Source: Sphagnum magellanicum (Eukaryota; Streptophyta; Sphagnopsida; Sphagnales; Sphagnaceae). From it: a stretch of DNA of 64,000 bases. The position numbers and the translations under genes are program-made. Positions 23,701 to 34,500 of this stretch are shown in pieces (positions within the stretch are counted from its first letter, which is position 1; each line of letters opens with the position of its first letter). The notes below the pieces were generated by a model. The model made no database searches, had not been told where the DNA came from, and worked only from the letters and a program-made list of their open reading frames with translations. The stretch lies in contig CM038907.1 in NCBI GenBank assembly GCA_021904315.1, forward strand, positions 20,467,223 to 20,531,222. The letters run 5' to 3'.

Positions 23701-24677
23701 TGTGATAGAGAAGTCACTATCATACATGTTACTGTTGATGGTCACTGAACAAGTGACATACTCTCACTGTTTGTTCATACTGCAACTGAGTATTTTTTGT
23801 TTTCTCACTCTTGTTTTGTCCATTCTTCCCAGTTTTGTAAGTCCTTTCCTGGAATTCTTTCTTTGATGTAAAGGAGAAGTTTGAACTTTTAAGCTTGATC
23901 TGGCTTTCTCGATCATGAGAATGAAGATTTCTTGATTCTCATGAGAGATATTGGTAAATCTTCCCTTTGTCAAAGATGAGCAACATCTATTTAAGCTTTC
24001 TTTGCTTCCCTGCATTGAACAGTAAAACAAGTGCACAGTATGACCCTCACTTATAAGTGAATGTTGGATCTTGCACTAGTGTAGTGTGGATGACTAATAA
24101 TGGTATACTAGTCAGGTATGATGACCCTCATGTGTAAGAAAGTATTAGAACTTACACTAGTCTTCTGTGGGTGTATCAATTATGATATGCAAGTCATCTA
24201 TGATTACCTTTCAGATTGAACTCCAGGGGGTGAAGTATATGAGCACTAGAGATGACCATGTGGGCCGTCCAGTCATAAGCTGTGAGGCATCCAGTTGTGG
24301 ATGACCACCCAGTTGTAGGGGAATTTAATGTAGGGTGCCAGCTTTGGTCTATTCCTTGTAGGTGTTCTGGAGCTGATTAGGTGTTGGATAATTTGTAGGT
24401 GGCCTGGAAGACATGTTACTGTAGCTGTTAACTCGGGTGTGGGGTGGGTTCCAGGTTGGCTATTGAGCTTCTTGTTCTGCTTTCACACTGACCACGCAGA
24501 TACTGGCCATTTTGACATTCAATTCTGACAGATTGTACTTTGTTAATGTGACTGCAGCTTCCAGGTCATACAGGCTCAGTGAATGAAGCTGCATTCCATC
24601 CAAAAGAGCCTATTATAGGATCATGTGGAAGTGATAAGCAAATCTATCTGGGTGAAATTGATCCTCTTGTCCGATAA
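20739..24677 (+). CDS. SNRNP40: U5 snRNP 40 kDa WD40 protein (Prp8-binding)
   Basis: Spliceosomal WD40 protein of the U5 snRNP that binds Prp8 in the nucleus. Exons, all with GT-AG borders and consistent phase: 20,739-20,873, 21,160-21,216, 21,560-21,632, 21,969-22,126, 22,388-22,543, 22,810-23,034, 23,213-23,368 and 24,558-24,677. This totals 1,080 nt, or 359 residues, close to the ~357 of human SNRNP40. The N-terminus is a short basic/acidic segment (MAAKRAGEDDM, MKRQRTDGA). Seven WD repeats follow, starting with PIMLLTGHG and SAVYTMKFNP. Highly characteristic stretches are HSSFVNSCCPARRGPP, SGSDDGTAKLWDMR, GGIDNDIKVWDLRKHE, HQHNFEKNLLRCNWSPDGSK and TTSRRILYK. It ends SDKQIYLGEIDPLVR. The ATG at 20,739 is the first in frame with the WD repeats. 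It is intact with no stops, converges with the kinase gene downstream, and its largest intron (1,189 bp) is the last. Confidence 0.95.
24040..24215 (+). repeat. Imperfect tandem duplication in the last U5-40K intron
   Basis: A unit beginning tatgaccctcacttataagt (from about 24,038) and continuing gttggatcttgcactagtgt recurs about 80 bp later as gatgaccctcatgtgtaaga with tattagaacttacactagtc. Both contain an aatggtatactagtca-like or aattatgatatgcaagtca tail. Two diverged copies lie within intron 7. No function is proposed. Confidence 0.55.
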
Positions 24678-26092
24678 CTTGGCACCACAGGGGCATCACA
24701 AACCTCTTAAAGAAGTGCGAGTGCCTATGTTGGGGATGACATCCATAAAAAACAGTGGGGATTTTGATATTTGGTCATGCATATCTAAACATACAGTTCT
24801 CCTTTTGTTGTTGACATATGGTGTCAGAAAAACAGTAGTCAATTGTAATTTTTGCAAAATTTAAAAGCTGTTCAACACATGGGATCACTCTTTTCTTTTG
24901 CCATCCATTTATTGTCTTATTAAGGTGAAAGCATCTTTGGGCCCACACAAGTATTCTCTTGTTTCTTGGTATTGGTATTGGATGGTCATGAATTGCTTAT
25001 GGCATTCTGTGTGAGTGGTTTTTCTGTGACAATATGAGGGTGGGTTGAAACTTAGAATATAACAGATGCAATAATGTGGATCCAGTCTGAAAACTGAAAC
25101 CACCACCTAAAGTACACTAGGAGTACCCCAAGTGAGACTTCTTGCAAGAAGAGAGGCCTTTAAACTGGCTTTGCACCAAAACCAGTACAAAGCTTTTCTT
25201 TTAGAAATATATTTGTCTGGTGCACTGTCCATGAAACGAGCAACAAGTTCGATCACAATCCCTGGTATTGTTATTCAAATTGGTGTTTCAAGTGGGAACA
25301 ATTGAGTTCTTATCTATGCATTTGTTGTATAACCTTGTTGAAAGATAGTGCTTCTTCCAAGATGATGGCTTCATGGGATGATACAAACTTGAAAGTACTA
25401 CATTGTAGTAAAATTTGGAAGGTTTACATCACTTTGTAAGTTTGAGTAGTTGTTTAATCCCCTTGACAAACCTGGAACCTTGAGGTGCTGTTATTCACAA
25501 CAGGCTGCAGAAAGACATTAGCGCTGTCCAAAAAGTCACCTTGTCTTTGGGCCATAGTTTGACCCTGTAATTTCTGTTTCATCCCCAATTTGAGTGTATC
25601 CATAAAGTGAGCAAAATTGGGTACCATTTTGTGAAAATGGGCATCAGTTCAGAAGATTTGTAGGACCTTCTTGTGACTGGGCTTGACTGAATGAAGAATG
25701 TGAGCAGCAGTCAAGGTGCCGGTAAGGCAAATTTAAAAAGGGGGGTAAAACTCCCTTGATGATAAATTTAGGTGAGAAAACTAGTTTGGTCTCCTGGCTT
25801 TTTCACGAGTACTGTTTTCATCCTGACTCATTTCATCCCCAGTAGCCCCAGTTTGCCCAAAGATTTTAGTTGTGTTCTGATTGCTCAATGGCCCTTATCA
25901 TTGATTCTCTCATCTTTCTGCTATATCACTATTATATTACAGGTGTGGTAAGTTTCATTTTAGGAATATTTTGGTCTTGTACGGTCAATCTACTTCTTTG
26001 AAATTGTGAGAAAATCATACCTTGGTGAGAGGGTGTGCTAATGGCAACTACTTTTCAGTTTTCCCATTGCTGTTCATAATGAAAGCTTGATG
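24678..26092. other. Intergenic between two convergent genes
   Basis: Holds the 3' ends of the U5-40K (+) and kinase (-) transcripts. No open frame of note, repeat array or RNA gene was recognised. Composition resembles the introns of the flanking genes. Confidence 0.6.
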
Positions 26093-29000
26093 TCAGTGTT
26101 CATCCCCTTCTCTGAGCTCTTTGAAGTATGCATGCTTAAGTGCTTGTGTAGCTGATAACCTGCAGAAGTACAATATATTGGTGGGTTTTATAGTACTACT
26201 AGTTTAATTTTGATGTAAGTCCTCTCCACACAAAAATTATGGAATACACCCATTGTTGCACTGAAGTGATGATTGAATTAGCAATTTCAGCATCTTGCAG
26301 TACTTACACCAATTTGGAAGGAATATGAAGAGTGATCCGGATTTGAACAAATACCTTTCATTTGGGTTGTACACAAGCAACTTGGTGAGCAACTCTATAA
26401 ATGCTGGTGAAGCATGTGGGAGGAGGCATGCAATTCCTGTGCCACTTTGATGTGGAAATTTAAACTCTGCTTTCAATTGGGACTTCCTGCCATTCCCTTC
26501 TACCTCTACTTAATCAAACTTTCTTGTTGCCCAGGTTCCACAAGCATGCACCATCAGAAATATTTGTGAACAATTAACTTGAATGTACTCACTGAAGCTT
26601 CATTGAACAATCAAGAATTTACTTTTTCATATGAGGGTAACAGACAAAAGTGATTTATTGGAAACTATGAAGAAGACTGACCTTGTCATCTTCTCTAGCA
26701 ACTGGATTGAGGGGGTTCCTATAATGTTGTGAATCTTTTTAATCTGGTCCAATTTATTGTTGCCTGTCACAATTATGCATTCCACCACCACCAGCACCTA
26801 GATAAGATTGTTAAGATGGTAGCATATAAGCAGTTACTCAGGTGCTGATCCCCCAATACTCACCAGTTGGACCTTTGATCAAGAAATATAAGGTCTTGAA
26901 GGAATTGTAACCATCATCTTGCCTTGCTTACTAATACTAGATCTTCACTTTCAAAAAAGAACTAATAGGCTATGAGGGTGAGAGATACTTGCATTTCAAT
27001 GGTAGACCATGATGGAGTATTTCTTGTGATTTCTTTCTACCACTCAAGTGATGAGTATCCATTCTGAAAATTGTTTGATTACAGGCTGCATCAATATACC
27101 TAGTAATATAGTATTATTGAGAGCAAGTCTAAAGAGCAAGTCTAAAGGGAGGCAACAAACCTGGGAACAGTGGGGCACGATTGACAATCTCAAAGAATAC
27201 ACAACCCACACCCCACATGTCCATCTTGTAGTTGTAATAGCCATCTGTCAGCAAACATTCTGGTGCCCGATACCTTCCCCCAGAACATCAACCAATCCAT
27301 CTTTCAAACAAGTGACAAGAAGTTCTTTCCAGAGATTCTTCTTTCATTCCAGAAAGTTCTCCAAGTTATTACAAGTTATACATTTCCATACATGGGGTTG
27401 CTGAATTTACATGAATACCTGTCCAAAGTCTAAAGTAAAAATGAGCAAAGTTGGTGATCATTGGTATAACAGAAGAAAGTTTTGATTCAACTTGAGAAGG
27501 TATCTTGGGGGCACAAGTAGTTACCACCGTGTGGCAATGTACTCAGTGTAAGGCTGCTTTGAACGTACACTTTGGCAACTCCCAAAGTCTGCCAACTAGC
27601 ATACCGTATTCGTCACCATTCATCATCAAATTGATGACTGTCAGTTGAGGGCACAACAAATTGTCCATTGTGTTAAGTATACTATATTACAGATCATTTG
27701 TTACTGCCACAGCATTCCACATAACAGACAACCAGTAATCAACTTAACCAAAATCCAAAACAATAACTCAATGAGAGTACTGGAAGTAGAATTTCCTCAC
27801 AAAACTGCACAAAACAAAGTACTGTGACTTACTGGGGATCAATTCCCCTCCAGAAAAGCATAACTAACCACAACCCTGCACTTTGCTATTATGCAACCTG
27901 ATTCAGTTTTCCTATTGGGTTCAATATTGTCTTGGAATGGAGAAAATGCCACATTCCATATGTGACCCACATTATGGACAAGAGGAGAGAATCTTGACAT
28001 AAGAAGATAGGAGTGACTATACTGCCATTTACCCAACTTAATTCATCCTACATATTTCCAGGGAAAGGGCACAGCAAGCAAAAAAGTGAAGCTATTCCTC
28101 AATAGTAGAACTGGTTGGACAGGAGCAATTTTCACCTTGAGAACTAAGAAGTATTTGGACAAGTATAGCACCTTCAGACTGTCCTTGTTCACAAGAATGT
28201 TTTCAGGTTTTATGTCACGATGAAAGATGCCTTGTTGATGCATGTGGTCCATTGCTGGGTCCCCAATACACATACAAACTGAAAGAATTCATTTGGTGTT
28301 CAATGGCCACTCATGTACTTAACAATTGTATTCTGGCAGCAAAATATGGAGTAACCTCAACTATTAATTCTAGGCATCATGCCTTCTCACTTCTTGATGA
28401 ACAGTCCTAGATATATGCAGGTTAGGCTGCTACAAAATGTGCACATTAGTGCATGTCAGATGTGAAAAACCTTTCATCAACTGATACATGTAGTTCTTGA
28501 TAGACTCTTCAGCCACATGGTTGTATTGCCTTTGAATGAACTCATAGATATTCATGTCCATCAACTCAAATACCAGGGCTAATCTGCCTGTTGGCTGATC
28601 ACTGGATTGAACCCACCCATCCTCATTACACATCCACTAATCTATTGTAGCTTCCCTTCAAAGGACAGCTTAACATCCTCTCAATGGGTTTTACAGTCTC
28701 CATTGACTTGTGTTAAATGACAGTGATATATTTTCCAATTTAGAGAGACCTCAAGCCTGTGTCACTAACGTGGGACATCATATGATAGGGATCGTCATAC
28801 TGGCAATTGTGAGATTCAATGATACAGGACTAATTGCTCAATAAGTGTAATGAGAGGTCAAGAACCTTACTATAAGATTTCAAGAAGTTTGATGACATTG
28901 GGATGGGGCAAAAGCCTTCTCATTGTTTGGATCTCCTGCAGGCTATTCACCTGCAATGTCAAAGAATCAATTTCAAGCTTGGTCTTCTGAAACAAATTTC

Positions 29001-29250
29001 CTTCCCATTGATTCATCATTGTGATAACTGCATTTGAAAGAAAGTCTTTCCATTTTGGTCATTATTGATGTATCATGAAGTAATGGTTGACCTCATTGAT
29101 GTTGTTGAAGTTGTGCCTCATACATTTGATGGCAACATATTTTTTTGTCCTCATGCATTGTCCTTTCATCACTTCTGAGAAGGCACCTTTGCCTATTGTG
29201 GTTAGCATCTCATATTCTGTCACACCGCCCCCACCCCAGTCGTCACATAC
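26093..29250 (-). CDS. MOK: MOK-type (RAGE) serine/threonine kinase, start exon unresolved
   Basis: CMGC kinase of the MAK/ICK/MOK group; animal MOK and relatives act at cilia and flagella. Exons from 5' to 3' on the - strand: 29,250-29,092, 28,950-28,871, 28,601-28,471, 28,254-28,172, 27,595-27,525, 27,273-27,161, 26,763-26,682, 26,486-26,355 and 26,159-26,093. All have GT-AG borders and closing phases, giving 918 nt and 305 residues. Motifs: glycine loop IGKGAFSEV (19-27), VAIK lysine 42, MOK-diagnostic ALVFELMDMNIYEFI (88-102), HRDIKPEN (135-142), DFG (154-156), TEY activation-loop motif (168-170) and RWYRAPE (174-180). The family stretch DGYYNYKMDMWGVGCVFFEI follows. It ends HAYFKELREGDEH then TGA, so it lacks the long C-terminal tail of human MOK. 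The first exon shown has no upstream in-frame ATG. Its acceptor (pyrimidine-rich tract ending tttag) implies an unseen 5' exon, unless translation starts at Met15. Confidence 0.9.
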
Positions 29251-31486
29251 CTAAACATGAGCATGGGAGGAAGGATCTTGTGTGCTAGCAATGATTCTTC
29301 ATATCTAAAAATCCTGAGAAGAGGTACTGCTAAGATTAAGCTTGAGTACCCAACATGAGAAAAATTGTAAGATGATGCCCTTAATCCCATATGTGCAAAT
29401 TCCAAAAGTGTTGAGGACTGGAAAACCAAATTGGAGCTAAGATGGAGCTAGGTGCAAAAACTTTTAGTGAAGTCCTGCAATAAGATGGGGAAACAGTTGC
29501 TACAATTTCTTGAGTGTGAATCAATCACATCTTTCACATCATTATAGCACTGCGGATCAAAGAAACCACACAATGATTAGCATAAAGATCAACCAGGATT
29601 TGTGTGTTTTGCTCTGCAAATTAAATGATGGAGCTTGTTCTGAAAATGTACCATGCACACATGCTAGGATAACATTTTGCATTCTTTTCCAATAAACAAT
29701 GTCTAAGCTAGATTTCATAGATCTTGAGTTTTTAGAAATTGGATTCTAAACATTGCAGACTTCAATCTTTGAAAATTTTCCTTCTTACTGCTGAAATGAT
29801 GTTTTTTCATGGAATTCATTTTTATGGTGAAAATCAGATACAATAGGATGCAAAAAATAAATCATAATTTCAACTAGTGATTATATGTGTGAGTGTAGAG
29901 ACAATCTGTATAGAGAAGGAGAGAAGCTGAAACAAAGGATTACTTGTCTTGCGCAAGACCAGATCATCAAGGAATCCTCAGATATGCACATTCATGCCTT
30001 TTGTAAAATCAGGCTGTGTTCCTGCAATGCCAAGCATGAAGGTCGATCCTTAAATTTCAAGAGCTCATGATCTTTGAGCTGCCTCAATCTGGATTCTGGA
30101 CAATTTCAGAGGTGATGGGTGAGTATCACACAACACAAGAAGAAAGAAGAGAGAACAAAACCTCTGTGGTGATCAGGAATGGCATTGACAGACCGAGTGC
30201 ATACTGGAAAGAAGAGAATAGAATGAACCCCGCAGAGACCATGCAACAAAAGGGTTCATGCGAAGAGAAGGACACTCGCAACCTTGGGGCAAGCAAAGCA
30301 AACACGGAAAGTAGGTCAATTTGGGGCAAAGATCTACAAATGTGCAGATGTGTTCAATGAGAGCATGAGAGAAAAGGTAATTGAAGCTCTTGGATCATGA
30401 AAGGGTGATTCTATTATGCTTGTGGGTGGAAAATATATCTCCAATTTCGTGACCTTTTATGGAGCCGATCCTCATTCATATAACTGCTGCTATGTCTGAA
30501 GAAAATGTGCTTCTTAAGAGAGAATGATGCACACGACATACAGGATTGAGAACAACATCAAGCTACGCAGAAATCCTGGCGTGGAGAGCGATTACTGTGG
30601 AATGTTGTGTGTCCAGTTTGAGGGGAATGTTGATGCTAGAAACAAGGGAGACGCTGCTATAGAAAGGAAGATGATGATGAGCATGGTTTTTGTGTCGAAT
30701 CCATCTCTTCACTTCTAGCGGTTGGTGCTCATGTTATGAGCCTCACAGTCCGTCACCACCTCAACAAGAAAATGCGCTTTGTTGTTCGTTTGTTCGTTTC
30801 CTTTCTTTCTTCCTCATCCTCATGTCCGTGAATATTGTTCCTCTGATATCCACAAGACTTCACAGCAATTATCTTTCAGCACTGAAATTGAGCAGAAGCA
30901 GGAAGAATGAAGCAACGGGTTGCCACCAAACTAGTAGGGAAGACAAATAGGGAGTTGCCATGCGGTGTATGTCTCCTTGTGAGGAGAGACTCTCAAGCTC
31001 TCAGCTTTTCGGTTGATCGGACCTTTTCCCATTCGCATTCCGCCATATCCTGGGTGCTCACGAAGCGCTGGAATTCGCATAGACGGCATGCCAGCGGGAC
31101 GGATGCCTAGCAGCGCAGCCTTCATCCGGGACCAGGTGCTTATGACGGCGAATGTTGACGGCGGGCAGAACAGTAACTGGCAGATGAAGCTGTGACGCAA
31201 AGGAACTGCCGCAAAAGCGCCCTTTCCTTTCTGGTTTGTTCATCGTCCATGTCTACATCCCTTCACCGGCTCCTTCCTCGTCTGTCAGAAGATCAAGCTG
31301 AGAAAAATTTACAAGCATGGAAGCAAAGCTCAAACAACGGAGATATCGGAGAGACTGAGAATGCAATGTGTTGAAGATCTATTCAAGTTTGAAGAACAGA
31401 ATCAGTAACGCCTGAAAGAATTTGTGCTTGAACTTCTTGACCTTGCAATCTCGACATCGCAGGTCGAGGTTCGTAGTAACATATTG
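29251..31486. other. Spacer between divergent kinase and permease genes
   Basis: About 2.2 kb between the first recognised kinase exon (-) and the permease leader (+). It should contain the kinase start exon and both promoters. Several short open frames exist on both strands (for example 30,067-30,360 + and 30,126-30,329 -), but they overlap each other and show no family resemblance. The last 700 bp is less AT-rich, as expected for a leader or first-exon region. Confidence 0.5.
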
Positions 31487-31515
31487 ATGGCATGAAGCCG
31501 AAGCAGATAGAGTAG
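31487..31515 (+). promoter_or_regulatory. Two overlapping upstream ORFs in the permease leader
   Basis: atggcatga at 31,487-31,495 is a two-codon uORF. atgaagccgaagcagatag begins a seven-codon uORF at 31,492-31,515 that stops 4 bp before the main ATG at 31,520. If these lie in the mature mRNA they would require leaky scanning or reinitiation. The main start has a favourable caccatgtcc context. Confidence 0.45.
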
Positions 31516-31519
31516 CACC

Positions 31520-34500
31520 ATGTCCAATTTAAGCAATGGGACGGTAACAAGCAATATCACAGGGGCAGGCAATGTCACAACGACGACGACGACGACAATG
31601 GCATTGAACCCGGTAATAGACTGGCAAGGATGGACAACACTGTCGCTCATTGGCGCCATGCTCGTTGCACTGGTGGCTGAAATGGCGCCACCATATATGG
31701 TCATGATGGGGACACTCATCATTTTCCTCCCGCTTGGCATTTTGGATATATATGAAGCATTTCAGGGATTTGCCGATGAAGCAATGCTGTCGGTTGCTGT
31801 TCTGTTTGTTGTTGCCAGAGGTAAGAATGTTGAAGGTCTTGCAGAAGATCTATAAAAACAGTGAACAACGTCCTTATCCCAGATTTCTAAGGAACATATC
31901 TTTCTGTAGATTTTTGCAGATCTGTTTGATGAAGAGACTATTAAAGCATGATCGGCATGCAGTTGCCAGCACACTGCAGCATCCCAGGGGAAGTTTTCTT
32001 AGATTTCTTCTGCAATGCATGACATTTGTGTTAGGTTATTCTCTCCTCTGCCTAATGCTACACTGCTGTTTCTCAACAGGCATTGAGCTATCAGGAGGAT
32101 TGGAGTATGTCTCATCATTCATGTTTAGTACCAAGAAGATTATAGTGAAACCTGGTCAAAGGGTTTGGAAAAGTGCAAAGAGTGTGGTCTGGGTTTTACT
32201 GAAATTGAGTTTGCCAGTGGCTATCTTTAGCGCATTTCTTGCCAATATTCCACTTGTTGCTATGATGATCCCTCCCATTGTTGAATATGCAAAGAAGGTG
32301 AGACTCTTTTTCCTCTTTGACATCATTAGCTAAGACATTGAAATTCAATAATTAAGGGGGGAGAAGGAGAGAGATCTTTGTATCGTCTTTGATGCAGCCT
32401 TTTGTTTCCCATTCAACCTTTGTGATTCTTTCACTTGCATCATAATGTGTTCATGCCACACAGATGATACCAACAATATAGCAAGAGCACAGATCTGGTC
32501 TGTAAGCACATATAGGCCAGGTGTGCATGTATGTCTTATGTGTTTCTGTAACTAAGAATCCTTTCCAAGCTTCACCAAGAAACCTGAAGAACCAGCAATG
32601 ATGGTTCTCTATTCTTGACTTTATGATTATGGTTGTATAGATTGGTATATTCCTTCTGATGAATCTGCTGCTCATATATATAGGTGAATATGGCTCCTTC
32701 AAAGTTGTTGTTGCCACTGAGCTTTGCAGCCCTTTTAGGAGGCACCATGACTCTTATTGGTGCAAGCACAAACCTCATAGTGTTGTCTATGGCAGCCAAA
32801 AAGGTTCCAGACTTGAAGATGAACCTCTTTGAGATTGGTGTTGTGGGTGTGCCAATAACTGTTGCTGGTCTTCTTTATATTCTTGCATTGTCCGGAACGC
32901 TCCTTCCTGATCGGCTTTCAAGGCAAAATACAACCATCAATGCCAGGTGGAATATCTCTTGTATGAAAATGATTGTCTTCAGAAGTGTCAAGAAGTTTAG
33001 GTGCCATGAAATTCTCAGCAAGGAAGAGCAAACAGTGGTCTCATGTACATATGCTGTTGTGCAATTTTGGATTTTCAGGGAGTACAGTGTGGTCCTTGTG
33101 GTAAAACCATTGTCTTCATTGGCACAAAAGACAGTTGAGCTAGCTGGCTTGAATCGGCAACCAGGACTGACATTGTTGCAGATCGAGAGAGATGGGCAAT
33201 CAAATCACAATCCTCCTGGAGATTTCTCAATATTACCAAAGGACCATCTCCACTTTATTGGGACCATTGACTCTGTTCTTTCTTTGACACAGCTCGATGG
33301 ATTGGCACTTTCTGAAGATGAAGTATATTCCACAGATGCAATTATGTACACTTCAAAGTCTTGCAAATTCCAATTGGATGTCCAATTAGATTAGCTGTGG
33401 GAGTCAAAGGAAAGGAACTATGCAGCTTCATGAAAAATTATACAAATGTTGACACTGTCATTATAACATCACCAATCTTGCTGTGCTGTAGGTCAGAATT
33501 GGTAATTGAATCTGTTAAGAGAGGTATTGAAGTCAAGTAAAGTGGCATTTGTCACTTCATTGACAGGGCCAAGAGCAGGTCGATCTGAACCAGCTGACTG
33601 TAAACCAACGATTAGTGGAGGCAGTTGTGGCAGCAGGGTCCCCAATGGTGCACAGACGTGTAGCAGAACTGCAATTTCGAGCCCGCTACAAAGCTGCTAT
33701 TGTTGCTGTGCATCGTCATGCCACAGTTATTGACTGGTAAAATTGCCAGTTGCTGTGCTTTTCATTTTCAACCTCATTGCTTATAGCTTCAGGATTGACA
33801 CCTAGCTCCTACTCTCCCAAGAGCGCAGCAAAAAGAAAGCTGCTCTACTGGGTATGTCAAACAGTGCAACTGAACATGAGAATGTGATCCCAATTTGTCT
33901 CAAGATGAAGGCTACACTCTTAACCATCTCAAGAAGCAGGCCCACTTCATAGTGATCATCTGAACATGTCTTGGTAGGTGAGTTCTGACTGTCCAACAGA
34001 AAATGGTGTCATCAATTCAGAATTGTGGAATCATGGAGCACAGTATGGTGCAGACTAATTCAATATGGTGCATCTGAATACCATTATGAATTAGTCTGCA
34101 CCATACCCTGTGCTCAGCAATTGAGGGGCTGCGGCATCTGCTGTTGTGTGTCTGACTTCAACAGCATTGATCAGATTCATAAGCAAATAGCTGGACAGTA
34201 TGGCACCAAGACTGTAGCCAGTTTCTGTACATCTAAATGTGATAATTTGCTTTGCTAGATGCAGCCCCATTGGCAAGCTTGAGCTGCATGCAGGTGACTG
34301 TCTGCTGATGGTAGCAGATGGCCCTGAGTTTGTTGCAAAGCACCGAAACAACTCCACATTTGCTCTTGTATCAAAGGTATGGAGAAATTACCTAGCTCCA
34401 ATTCAAGAGGCAGAAGAGACTATGTTGCTTGCTTTTATCGATCAATCAACAAGACCAATTGAACCCTAATGTTTCAAAGAACTGTTGAAGTCTGCATAAG

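Noticed and set aside
30067-30360. 97-codon + strand frame in the kinase-permease spacer
   Set aside because: No domain, overlaps another frame on the opposite strand, and no supporting splice or promoter signal.
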